From Acinetobacter indicus CIP 110367 (GTDB taxonomy: Bacteria; Pseudomonadota; Gammaproteobacteria; Pseudomonadales; Moraxellaceae): 64,000 nucleotides of DNA. A program made the translations under genes and the position numbers. Under the pieces are notes generated by a model, which did no database searches, was not told the DNA's origin, and was given only the letters and a program-made list of their open reading frames with translations. Below are positions 1 through 9,408 of this stretch, piece by piece. Location of the stretch: positions 62,001 to 126,000 of the forward strand of contig NZ_KI530754.1 in NCBI RefSeq assembly GCF_000488255.1. The letters are read 5' to 3'. Numbering within the stretch: position 1 is the first letter of the stretch; each line of letters opens with the position of its first letter.

Positions 1-197
1 CTGAAAACACCACAACCGAAATTCGTCGTGAAGTGACGCCACGTGAACCTGCGCCAGCCCCTCAGCCAGCTCAGGCCGCTCCTGCTGAAGACAAACCGGT
101 AGAAGCCCGTCCAGCCAACCCGGACCCAGACAGCCAGTCACAAGATGACGCTGTTGCCGCAGCCATTGCCGCAGCAACCCCAGCGCTTGAAAACTGA
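1..197 (+). CDS. C-terminal tail of an unidentified Pro/Ala-rich protein (partial)
   Basis: An open frame enters from the left edge (first full codon at base 3) and stops with TGA at 195-197. The 64 visible residues are rich in Pro, Ala, Glu and Gln, with a basic patch near the start (EIRREVTPRE) and an alanine-rich end finishing PALEN. This composition is typical of a disordered tail, such as those on RNase E or membrane-linked proteins, but nothing in it identifies the family. The coding call rests on the absence of stops, on codon usage like the neighbours, and on a strong terminator 26 bases after the stop. Confidence 0.6.
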   Translation, partial: ENTTTEIRREVTPREPAPAPQPAQAAPAEDKPVEARPANPDPDSQSQDDAVAAAIAAATPALEN

Positions 198-222
198 TTT
201 CAGCCTTCAAGCACTGTTGCAT

Positions 223-254
223 AAAAAAACCCAGTCCATGTACTGGGTTTTTTA
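223..254 (+). terminator. Rho-independent terminator of the first gene
   Basis: A nine-pair stem, AAACCCAGT with ACTGGGTTT (227-235 and 242-250), has a six-base loop and is followed by a T run. It lies between the end of the partial plus-strand gene and the end of the convergent hydrolase gene. Confidence 0.85.
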
Positions 255-280
255 TTGGCCTTTTTATGAAGCTGTTCCAT

Positions 281-1393
281 TCAGGAATAAGAACGTTCAC
301 CCTGTTGATGCTGGTTCTTTAAATAATCAGCCATTAAACGTGTGGCCCAGGACTGTGGCGCACCTAAACCTTCATAAAAACCGCAATGACTGCCCTTTTT
401 GGTGGTCACCACCATAATATTCGGCATTTTCTGAATACTTTCTTTATACGGTTCCAGATTTTTAATATGACAAACCGGATCATCTTCGGCGTTTAAAATC
501 ATCAGGGGAATTTTGACATTCTGAAACACATAAATCGGGTTAATGGCTTTGCTATAACTTTCATAATCATGATAGCCGGCCATCTCAAAATAGGCCTGTT
601 CAAATTCGGCCAGGTTTTGCGCGGTAATGACTTTGGCCAGCGATTTGGTTTTCTGCCAGCTACTCCGATAAGGATCAATAAAGGCCTGAATCACCTTTTT
701 GGTCATGACCTTACTATAAAACGGATGAACATGGTTAAAGCCGATTTCGGTGTCATACCCCGGGCACAGTGCAAAAGCAGCTTTTAGCGGCGTTTTGTCG
801 CCTTCTTCACCTAAATAACGCACCAGCAAACCGGTACCGGCCGATGAACCTACCCCATATAGGGCAGAAACCGGGAATTTTTTCTGAATAAACTGGATCT
901 GTTCCCGTAAATCTTCGGTGGAACCAAACAGGCAGATTTTCGGAACCGGCATAGGCAAGTTGGCATGACCACGGCGTAAACATAAGGCAATACGCCAGCC
1001 GGTCTGCTGATGTAAATCCCGCACCAGCTCGCTCATGCTCTCGGCAGTTCCGACAATGGTGTGCATTACAATAATGGTTGGGGTGCGTGGTGGCAGATGC
1101 AGACCGTACCAGGCAATAGCCGTTACGCCACCATCGGACATGTTCAGCTGCTCAATGGCATCGTAATGCAGGCGGATGGTTTTTTTCTTGATTAAGTCAA
1201 AATAAAGCAGATGCGCATGGGTATTGGACAGCCACGGGGTTGGCCGGTATTTCTGTTTCAGTTGCGGTAAAACATCTATACAGCGCCGGATTTGACCTTC
1301 GGGATTAAAATATAAGGTCGGTTCTGCGGCGCCGGTCCATTCATCAATCAAGCGCTGGGTGAGCTGGGCCATTTTCTGGATCACAAATTTCAT
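281..1393 (-). CDS. ABHD1/YheT-type alpha/beta hydrolase
   Basis: The 370-residue protein has the layout of the ABHD1/ABHD3/YheT alpha/beta hydrolases (COG0429-like), which act on acyl esters or short-chain acyl lipids; the substrate is unknown here. The nucleophile elbow is GVGSSAG in the middle of the protein. The acid is likely in NAEDDPVC and the catalytic histidine in KKGSHCGF near the C-terminus. There is no signal peptide, so it is probably cytoplasmic or peripheral on the membrane. The start is supported by a GGGGGAA stretch about seven bases upstream of the ATG. It is transcribed alone, convergent with the gene to its left. Family placement is fairly sure; the reaction is not. Confidence 0.8.
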   Translation of the reverse strand: MKFVIQKMAQLTQRLIDEWTGAAEPTLYFNPEGQIRRCIDVLPQLKQKYRPTPWLSNTHAHLLYFDLIKKKTIRLHYDAIEQLNMSDGGVTAIAWYGLHLPPRTPTIIVMHTIVGTAESMSELVRDLHQQTGWRIALCLRRGHANLPMPVPKICLFGSTEDLREQIQFIQKKFPVSALYGVGSSAGTGLLVRYLGEEGDKTPLKAAFALCPGYDTEIGFNHVHPFYSKVMTKKVIQAFIDPYRSSWQKTKSLAKVITAQNLAEFEQAYFEMAGYHDYESYSKAINPIYVFQNVKIPLMILNAEDDPVCHIKNLEPYKESIQKMPNIMVVTTKKGSHCGFYEGLGAPQSWATRLMADYLKNQHQQGERSYS

Positions 1394-1475
1394 GTTTTGT
1401 TCCCCCCTTTTATGGTTTGGCTTATATCATGCTAGTTCTCTCATGTTATGAAGTCAGTTGAGTTCAGGGCTTAGA

Positions 1476-1883
1476 TCAGGTGGGCATAAATTGTGTCATC
1501 CGTTGTCCCATCTCGGCAGCCAAAGCTTCGAGGCCGCTTTTAGGACGAATCATCACTTCAAAATCAATGATCTGACCTTGATCATTGAAGCGGATCATAT
1601 CAATACCCTTGAGTTTTTTATCTCCCACCTGGGCAGAAAACTCAAGCACAACATTGTTACCGTCTGCAGCATAAAATTCACGGTGATAGCTAAAGTTCTC
1701 AAAGGCCTGAATTACATTGGTCAGAATAAAAAACACCACCTGCTTGCCGGCATAAGGCTGATAGGCCACCGGAGAACGAAACACCACATCATCGGCCAGC
1801 AGTTCATTCAGGATGGCCATATCACGCTGTTCAAGCATCTGGTGCCAACGGGCAATCGCGGTTTTGGTGATGTGTAAGGTCAT
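1476..1883 (-). CDS. SnoaL/NTF2-like fold protein
   Basis: The 135-residue protein resembles the SnoaL-like branch of the NTF2 fold: an N-terminal helix pair (WHQMLEQRDMAILNELLADDVVFRSP), then alternating strands ending in a KGIDMIRFNDQGQI stretch. In this fold that last stretch forms the back of the ligand pocket. Members are isomerases, cyclases, or binding proteins for small hydrophobic ligands. No catalytic residue can be assigned. A ribosome site AAGGACC lies just upstream of the ATG at 1883. It is probably soluble and transcribed alone from the repeat-rich region to its right. Confidence 0.7.
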   Translation of the reverse strand: MTLHITKTAIARWHQMLEQRDMAILNELLADDVVFRSPVAYQPYAGKQVVFFILTNVIQAFENFSYHREFYAADGNNVVLEFSAQVGDKKLKGIDMIRFNDQGQIIDFEVMIRPKSGLEALAAEMGQRMTQFMPT

Positions 1884-1967
1884 TTTGGGGTCCTTTTTTG
1901 TTTTGATATTTCATTGCTATATAAACTCCCCCTGAGCAAGTTTTAAAGCATTGCTTTACAACGAAGT

Positions 1968-2035
1968 GCAAGAAAGGGGGATTTAGGGGAATTTTTCTAC
2001 AAAAATCCCTCCCCCCCTTTTTCAAAGGAAGGAGT
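1968..2035. repeat. G/C-block palindromic repeat, copy A
   Basis: An AAAGGGGGATTTAGGGG block is followed by AAAAATCCCTCCCCCCCTTT and then CAAAGGAAGGAG, forming alternating G-rich and C-rich arms that can fold back on each other. A related arrangement in the opposite orientation occurs at 52146-52225. It lies in the 273-base gap between the NTF2-fold gene and fadH and looks like a short dispersed non-coding repeat. Confidence 0.6.
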
Positions 2036-2106
2036 TGATTCTATTCAGCGAATTCCCTCTGCGTCCAGAAGATGAGCAACCCTGCTGCACAGGGCAGAGG
2101 CGGTTA

Positions 2107-2147
2107 TTCACCCTCTCCCCAGCGCTCTTCCATAGGGAGAGGGTGAA
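2107..2147. repeat. Perfect 13-bp inverted repeat (CCCTCTCCC/GGGAGAGGG type)
   Basis: TTCACCCTCTCCC (2107-2119) and its exact complement (2135-2147) flank a 15-base spacer. It sits ten bases after the end of fadH. It has no T run, so it is more likely a REP-like dispersed palindrome than a terminator, though it could stabilise the 3' end of the fadH message. Confidence 0.7.
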
Positions 2148-2156
2148 GGAATTGCA

Positions 2157-4220
<2,064 letters not shown>

Positions 4221-4223
4221 TTA

Positions 4224-4239
4224 ATGCAACTTGTTGCAT
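4224..4239. promoter_or_regulatory. Palindromic operator candidate 1 for the PadR-type regulator
   Basis: ATGCAACTTGTTGCAT has perfect seven-base arms around a TT centre. It repeats the core of the second palindrome 42 bases away and lies just upstream of fadH. Confidence 0.75.
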
Positions 4240-4263
4240 AAATTTATATGCGAATTTTGACTT

Positions 4264-4283
4264 TTATGCAACATGTTGCATAA
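4264..4283. promoter_or_regulatory. Palindromic operator candidate 2 for the PadR-type regulator
   Basis: TTATGCAACATGTTGCATAA is a perfect 20-base palindrome ending about 30 bases before the padR-type start. Its core ATGCAAC-GTTGCAT is the same as in candidate 1, and PadR proteins typically bind such inverted repeats in their own divergent promoter. Confidence 0.8.
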
Positions 4284-4315
4284 TATTTTAGATTCATACT
4301 TGCATGATCTCGTCT

Positions 4316-4861
4316 ATGTCTTTAGCCCATGTGTTACTCACCAGCCTGATTGAAAAACCCAGCACAGGCATTGAACTGGCCCGGCGCTTTGATCGCTCGA
4401 TGGGCTTTTTCTGGAATGCCACCCATCAGCAGATTTATCGTGAATTAAACAGCATGCTCAGCAAAGGCTGGATTTCCACTTTGGCTGAAGAAGATGCCCA
4501 AGGCCGTAAAAAAACCTATCAGGTTGAGGGCGCAGGCCGGGTCGAACTGGCCGACTGGATAGTCAAGCAAAGTCCTCCGGCGCAGCTCCGTGAAGAACTG
4601 ATGGTGCGTTTACGGGCCGAAGCACAACTCGGCGGTAATGAGGTTTTGCCCGAGCTAGAGCGGCATTTACAGTTGCATCAGGAAAAATTGCAGCTGTATC
4701 AGGCGATTTATGCCAAAGACTTTGCCCAGCAGACCGACGAAAATCGTACCTTATATATTCATAAAATGATTTTACAGCTGGGTATCGAGCAGGAAATCGG
4801 CTGGATTCGCTGGCTGGACGCGGTGATTCCTGCGCTAAAAGCTTTTGATCAACAACAATAA
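4316..4861 (+). CDS. PadR-family transcriptional regulator
   Basis: The 181-residue protein has a PadR winged-helix domain (residues 1-~85: MSLAHVLLTSLIEKPSTG, helix-turn-helix through WNATHQQIYRELNSM, wing at QGRKKTYQVEGAG) and the C-terminal helical Vir_act_alpha_C dimerisation domain. PadR proteins repress nearby genes and release DNA when a ligand binds. The ATG at 4316 is preferred because PadR proteins usually begin MSL; a start at 4304 is also possible, and neither has a clear ribosome site. It faces fadH across two shared palindromes, so fadH and padR itself are the likely targets. The ligand may be an acyl-CoA or fatty acid, by inference from context only. Confidence 0.85.
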   Translation: MSLAHVLLTSLIEKPSTGIELARRFDRSMGFFWNATHQQIYRELNSMLSKGWISTLAEEDAQGRKKTYQVEGAGRVELADWIVKQSPPAQLREELMVRLRAEAQLGGNEVLPELERHLQLHQEKLQLYQAIYAKDFAQQTDENRTLYIHKMILQLGIEQEIGWIRWLDAVIPALKAFDQQQ

Positions 4862-4882
4862 AATTTCAAGGAATGAAATCTC

Positions 4883-5791
4883 ATGCCGTATTATGTCATG
4901 CCCGATGGCGAAGGTTTATTTGTACGTGAATTTGGTCAGGGCCAACCGGTGCTGGTGCTGTCCGGTTTGGGCATGCACAGCTGGCAATGGCTGCCGTTTT
5001 TGTGGCCGCTACGCAAACAGTTCCGTTTTATTATTCCCGACTGGCGCGGCTTTGGCGGTTCGAAACAGTGCCGGATTCCGGAGCTGGATGCCATTTCCAG
5101 CCACTGGCAGGATGTGCAATCCTTAATTCAGCAAATGCAGCTGCAACAGTTTATAATCATTGCCTATTCGATGGGCGCGACCACCGCCATGCATGGCATG
5201 CAATATGGACAGCTGGCAACGCAGTTAAAAGCCTATCTGCATATTGATCAGACCCCAAAAATCCTGGTAGATGAACACTGGGCTTATGGCCTGTTTGGTC
5301 AGCAGCACAGCCACTTTAAACAGATTTTATCTGAACTGTCCGCGCTATTTACGGAACACGCACATCTTCAGTGGATTCACGATTTAAATAACACAGCCAA
5401 AGATCAACTGTTTGCTTTATGGATGCAGTTTATTGAGCTGCAAAATAACAACCCTCGCCAGCGAGCCATCTTTTGTAAAATCCTGCAACAGCCACGTTTG
5501 CAACATCTGCTGTTACCCTCATCTCGACTGGACTATATGACTTGGTATATCCGCAACTATTTAGAACATGCCGAAGATTATCGTGAAGCCTTAAGCCAGC
5601 TGAACTGTCCTACGGTGTTTTTTAGCGGGGTGCAATCGGTGCTCTATCCGGTACAGGGACAAACCCTGATTGCCCAAAGTGTGGCACAGGCACAGCAGGT
5701 GTTGTTTGAAAAATCAGGGCATACTCCGCTACTGACTGAGCCGCTGAAATTTACCCGCGAACTTAAACGCTTTTTATTGCAGCATCAGTAA
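4883..5791 (+). CDS. Alpha/beta hydrolase
   Basis: The 302-residue protein has a classic alpha/beta hydrolase core: oxyanion-loop region VLVLSGLGMHSWQW, a DWRGFGGS turn, nucleophile elbow AYSMGA and a C-terminal histidine in KSGHTPLL. It is probably a cytoplasmic esterase or lipase-like enzyme of unknown substrate. AAGGAATGAAATCTC precedes the ATG. It starts 21 bases after the PadR-type gene, so the two are likely one transcript, placing it in the same regulon as fadH. Confidence 0.8.
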   Translation: MPYYVMPDGEGLFVREFGQGQPVLVLSGLGMHSWQWLPFLWPLRKQFRFIIPDWRGFGGSKQCRIPELDAISSHWQDVQSLIQQMQLQQFIIIAYSMGATTAMHGMQYGQLATQLKAYLHIDQTPKILVDEHWAYGLFGQQHSHFKQILSELSALFTEHAHLQWIHDLNNTAKDQLFALWMQFIELQNNNPRQRAIFCKILQQPRLQHLLLPSSRLDYMTWYIRNYLEHAEDYREALSQLNCPTVFFSGVQSVLYPVQGQTLIAQSVAQAQQVLFEKSGHTPLLTEPLKFTRELKRFLLQHQ

Positions 5792-5822
5792 ATATCTACA
5801 TCAATATTTATAGCTGAATAAA

Positions 5823-5851
5823 AAAAGCCGAACGGTGTAAGGTTCGGCAAA
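5823..5851 (-). terminator. Terminator of the gcdH-gcdG remnant transcript
   Basis: GCCGAAC (5827-5833) pairs with GTTCGGC (5842-5848). On the minus strand the stem is followed by a T run, so it ends the transcript coming from gcdH. Confidence 0.8.
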
Positions 5852-5884
5852 AAGCAAGTGAAGACTAACAATCAAGGCAAAGCA

Positions 5885-6193
5885 CTAGGCAATTTTCCCA
5901 TCAATAATGCCCTGCTGTTTTAAAGCCTGCAGTTCTTCAGCAGATTTAAAGCGGGACAGAATATAGGCCGTATGTTCACCCAGTTGCGGTGGTGCCTGCC
6001 GGTATTCGACCGGTGTATCTGACAGCTTGATCGGTGATGCAATCATTTTAAATTGCGCATTTAAACTGTGCGGCAAATTTACCAGCATCTGCCGATGCTG
6101 AATTTGCGGCTCAGCCAAGGCATCTTCAATCGAGTTAATTACACCGACCGGTACTTTGACCGCATGAATCCGGCGTACCCATTCCTCTACATT
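5885..6193 (-). pseudogene. gcdG: C-terminal remnant of glutarate CoA-transferase
   Basis: Only about 100 codons remain. [20 protein letters not shown] followed by the region ending PPQLGEHTAYIL is the C-terminal end of the CaiB/BaiF family of CoA-transferases, which are normally about 400 residues. The N-terminal ~300 residues, including the catalytic aspartate region, are absent. The remnant starts at the stop codon of gcdH, in another frame, with no start codon or ribosome site of its own. In the gcdR-gcdHG arrangement known from Pseudomonas, GcdG moves CoA onto glutarate. Position and orientation match that arrangement exactly, so this is read as an internal deletion. Confidence 0.82.
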
Positions 6194-7415
6194 AATTACA
6201 AAATGCAGCAATTCCGGTCTGTGCTCGGCCCAGAATTAAGGCATGTACGTCATGCGTGCCTTCATAGGTATTCACCACTTCCAGATTCACCAGATGACGC
6301 GCTACACCAAACTCATCCGAAATGCCGTTACCACCCATCATGTCACGAGCCAAACGGGCAATATCCAGTGCCTTGCCACAGTTATTGCGCTTGATTAAAG
6401 ATGTTCCTTCAATCGAGGCAATACCTTCATCTTTCATGCGGCCAAAACGTAATGCGGCCTGTAAACCTAAGGCAATTTCAGTTTGCATATCGGCCAGTTT
6501 TTTCTGGATTAACTGATTGGCAGCCAAAGGACGACCAAACTGTTTACGGTCCATGGTGTACTGATGTGCGGTATGCCAGCAGAACTCCGCCGCACCCATC
6601 GCACCCCAGGCAATGCCGTAACGGGCACTGTTCAGACAGGTAAATGGACCTTTTAAGCCACGAACTTCCGGGAAAGCATTTTCTTCTGGGACAAATACGT
6701 TATCCATCACAATTTCACCGGTGATGGAAGCACGTAAACCGACCTTACCGTGAATCGCCGGGGCAGACAGCCCTTCCCAGCCTTTTTCCAGAATAAAGCC
6801 GCGAATGTCACCGACATTGCCTTCAGGTGAAACCTCTTTGGCCCAAACCACAAAGACATCGGCAATTGGACTGTTGGTAATCCACATTTTTGCGCCTGTT
6901 AAACGATAACCGCCATCGACTTTTTTGGCACGGGTAATCATGCTGCCCGGGTCAGAACCATGATCCGGTTCGGTCAGACCAAAGCAGCCAATATATTCAC
7001 CCGTAGCTAATTTTGGTAAATACTTCTGTTTTTGTTCTTCCGAGCCAAATTCATTAATCGGTACCATCACCAGCGAACTTTGTACACTGGCCATAGAACG
7101 GTAACCTGAATCGACGCGTTCGACTTCACGGGCAATCAGACCATAGCTGACATAATTTAAACCGGCACCGCCGTATTGCTCAGGAATGGTCGGGCCCAGC
7201 AAACCGAGCTCGCCCATTTCACGGAAAATGGTCGGATCGGTTTTTTCATGACGGAACTGTTCTAATACACGTGGCATCAGCTTGTCTTGACAATAGGCCG
7301 CAGCAGTATCACGGATCATGCGTTCTTCTGCAGTCAGCTGCTGCTCCAGCAGGAATGGGTCTTGCCAGTCAAAATGTACTTTACGGCCTGAATGTGAATT
7401 TACCATTTGATTCAT
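6192..7415 (-). CDS. gcdH: Glutaryl-CoA dehydrogenase
   Basis: The 407-residue protein has the full acyl-CoA dehydrogenase fold: N-terminal helical domain, middle domain with [17 protein letters not shown] and [10 protein letters not shown] for FAD and substrate, and a C-terminal domain with the catalytic glutamate in [17 protein letters not shown]. It oxidises and decarboxylates glutaryl-CoA to crotonyl-CoA in lysine, tryptophan and glutarate breakdown. The start at 7415 is used because GAGGAAGCT lies directly upstream; a longer frame to 7520 has no such site. The last residues (AAFCN) run into the deletion junction with gcdG. It is divergent from the LysR regulator. Confidence 0.92.
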   Translation of the reverse strand: MNQMVNSHSGRKVHFDWQDPFLLEQQLTAEERMIRDTAAAYCQDKLMPRVLEQFRHEKTDPTIFREMGELGLLGPTIPEQYGGAGLNYVSYGLIAREVERVDSGYRSMASVQSSLVMVPINEFGSEEQKQKYLPKLATGEYIGCFGLTEPDHGSDPGSMITRAKKVDGGYRLTGAKMWITNSPIADVFVVWAKEVSPEGNVGDIRGFILEKGWEGLSAPAIHGKVGLRASITGEIVMDNVFVPEENAFPEVRGLKGPFTCLNSARYGIAWGAMGAAEFCWHTAHQYTMDRKQFGRPLAANQLIQKKLADMQTEIALGLQAALRFGRMKDEGIASIEGTSLIKRNNCGKALDIARLARDMMGGNGISDEFGVARHLVNLEVVNTYEGTHDVHALILGRAQTGIAAFCN

Positions 7416-7662
7416 AGCTTCCTCTGCCTGAATGATGTTCTCGTTGTTTGTGTTGATACTATGTGTGAAAAATAATATTTTCAAACGAGATTTTTTAATG
7501 CAGATATGCATTCTCCGCATATCTTAAATAAGCGTATTTATACTGGAGCGGCGCATCATGCTAAAACCCGTGAAGAAACAATAAAAAATAACCAAATTGG
7601 CGATCATAGCGCCTTCATCTATGCTATTTTCAAATACCTGTGCAGATAAAGGATGATCTGAA

Positions 7663-8622
7663 ATGCGGCGTAATATTCCCTCTTTACAGGCCTTTCTCTG
7701 CTTTGAGTCGGCAGCCAAACATTGCAGTTATACCCATGCCTCGCAAGAGCTGTTTATTACCCAGAGTGCGGTTTCCCGGCAAATCCAGCAGCTGGAAGAA
7801 TTTCTTAGCTTAAGCCTGTTTATCCGGACCCGGCATGGGGTCGAGCTGACGCCTGCAGGACAGCATTATTATAAAAGTATCAAACCCTATTTACTGGGGC
7901 TGGAGCAAAGCACGCTCGATGTGATGTCGCATAAAGGATTAGGCGGCACCTTAAAGCTGGGCGTAGTACCGACCTTTGCCACGCGCTGGCTAGTGCCGAA
8001 GCTGCACCGTTTTAACCAGCGCTATCCGGAAATTACTATTCATTTGGAAACCAGCACCAAACCGTTTTTATTTAATGAAAATATTTTTGATGCGGCCATT
8101 TATGCCGGTACGCAGCAGCAGATTGATCATTGGCCCGGAATCCACACCCATTTTTTAATGAAGGAAGATGTGGTGCCAGTGTGCTCACCGCAGCTGATTG
8201 CCCGGCATTTTCCTGCGGCACAAAAAAGCCATCGCTATGGTTATAACCTGGCTGCCGAACAATTACAGCAACTGCCTTTATTACAGCAAACCACACGACC
8301 GACCATCTGGCAGGAATGGTTCCAGACCCAGCAGATTGAGCATGCCCATCCGTATGATGGACAGCGTCATGAACTGTTTTCGATGCTGGCTGTGGCCGCC
8401 AGTCATGGCATGGGCATGGCACTCATCCCGCAAATGTTGATTCAGCAGGAATTAACCAGCGGTGAACTGGTACTGGCCTCAGATCAGCAGCTCAGCGGCC
8501 GGCGCTCCTATTATCTGGTACATTCCAGTCAGGAAAATTCAGTTTTAATTCAGAAATTTGTAGAATGGATGCAACAGGAAGTCACGCACAGTATCGCCAC
8601 ACAGGAATCTGCCTATGCCTAA
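7663..8622 (+). CDS. gcdR: LysR-family regulator, probably GcdR
   Basis: The 319-residue protein has an N-terminal LysR helix-turn-helix (LQAFLCFESAAKHCSYTHASQ, then ITQSAVSRQIQQLEEFL) and a GcvA-like ligand domain from about residue 95 (LKLGVVPTFATRWLVPKL). It is divergent from gcdH across a 247-base gap, as in Pseudomonas gcdR-gcdHG, where the regulator activates the operon in response to glutarate. AAGGATGATCTGAA precedes the ATG. Its last eight bases overlap the start of the sirtuin gene. LysR assignment is certain; the GcdR name rests on context. Confidence 0.85.
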   Translation: MRRNIPSLQAFLCFESAAKHCSYTHASQELFITQSAVSRQIQQLEEFLSLSLFIRTRHGVELTPAGQHYYKSIKPYLLGLEQSTLDVMSHKGLGGTLKLGVVPTFATRWLVPKLHRFNQRYPEITIHLETSTKPFLFNENIFDAAIYAGTQQQIDHWPGIHTHFLMKEDVVPVCSPQLIARHFPAAQKSHRYGYNLAAEQLQQLPLLQQTTRPTIWQEWFQTQQIEHAHPYDGQRHELFSMLAVAASHGMGMALIPQMLIQQELTSGELVLASDQQLSGRRSYYLVHSSQENSVLIQKFVEWMQQEVTHSIATQESAYA

Positions 8623-9319
8623 ACTGATTGTTTTCTCCGGTGCCGGAATGAGCGCCGAAAGCGGGATCAATACCTTCCGTGATAGTGATGGATTGTGGGA
8701 ACAGCATCGGGTGGAAGATGTGGCCACGCCGGAAGCCTGGGCCAAAAATCCGGCGCTGGTGCAGCGTTTTTATAATGAACGGCGCAAAAATATTCTGAAT
8801 GCCCAGCCCAACGCGGCACATCAATTGATTGCCGAACTGGAACAGTATTTTGATGTGGCTGTTATTACCCAGAATATTGATGATCTGCATGAACGTGCCG
8901 GTAGCCAGCAGGTATTACATTTGCATGGCAATATCCGGCTGGCTAAAACCTCCGGTCCCGATGCACAAACCACTACCCGCTTTTACCCGATTGAAGGTGC
9001 CGAGCTGGATTTGGAACGTGATGTCTGTGATGCGGGTTATCCGCTACGGCCACACGTGGTCTGGTTTGGTGAAGCGGTACCGGCGTATGCACAAGCGATT
9101 GAATGGGTGCAGGATGCCGACATTTTTATTGTGATTGGCAGCAGTCTGGCGGTCTACCCGGTGGCCGGTCTGGTTCATGAAATTCCGGCCAGCTGTCAGG
9201 CCTTTTATATTGATCCGAAAGCCAATCAGCAGCATTTACCAGCACAATATGAATGTATTGCCGCCACTGCAACCCAAGGTTTGGCACAGTTAAAGCCGCG
9301 GCTGCTGGCGGCCCTGTAA
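8615..9319 (+). CDS. cobB: SIRT5/CobB-type NAD-dependent protein deacylase
   Basis: The 234-residue sirtuin has the NAD-binding GAGMSAESGI (residues 9-18), TQNIDDLHERAG and catalytic His104 in HLHG. Tyr53 and Arg56 form the Y-x-x-R pair of class III sirtuins, which hold acidic acyl groups such as succinyl- or glutaryl-lysine. The zinc-ribbon region is odd: between HLHG and RPHVVWFGE only one cysteine remains, so the usual four-cysteine zinc site is missing. AGGAA lies seven bases before the ATG and the gene overlaps gcdR by eight bases, so the two are co-transcribed. It would remove lysine acyl marks in the cytoplasm. Confidence 0.9.
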   Translation: MPKLIVFSGAGMSAESGINTFRDSDGLWEQHRVEDVATPEAWAKNPALVQRFYNERRKNILNAQPNAAHQLIAELEQYFDVAVITQNIDDLHERAGSQQVLHLHGNIRLAKTSGPDAQTTTRFYPIEGAELDLERDVCDAGYPLRPHVVWFGEAVPAYAQAIEWVQDADIFIVIGSSLAVYPVAGLVHEIPASCQAFYIDPKANQQHLPAQYECIAATATQGLAQLKPRLLAAL

Positions 9320-9347
9320 GTTGAATCAAAACCATCGGTCAAACACA

Positions 9348-9382
9348 AAAGGCTCAAAACCAATATATGACCTTGAGCCTTT
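9348..9382. terminator. Bidirectional terminator between cobB and aspA
   Basis: AAAGGCTCAA (9348-9357) pairs perfectly with TTGAGCCTTT (9373-9382) across a 15-base loop. The A/T ends allow it to serve both convergent genes. Confidence 0.8.
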
Positions 9383-9408
9383 GCTGTTTTACTGAAGCAG
9401 TCAGTGTC

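Noticed and set aside
145-417. Open frame of 90 codons across the first terminator
   Set aside because: It crosses a strong terminator and overlaps both a real C-terminal tail and the hydrolase gene in other frames; it has no ribosome site.
1458-1877. 139-codon frame opposite the NTF2-fold gene
   Set aside because: It is antisense to a gene with a recognisable fold and a ribosome site, and its own sequence has no family pattern.
2107-2147. Terminator of fadH
   Set aside because: The inverted repeat has no T run on either strand, so it is listed as a repeat.
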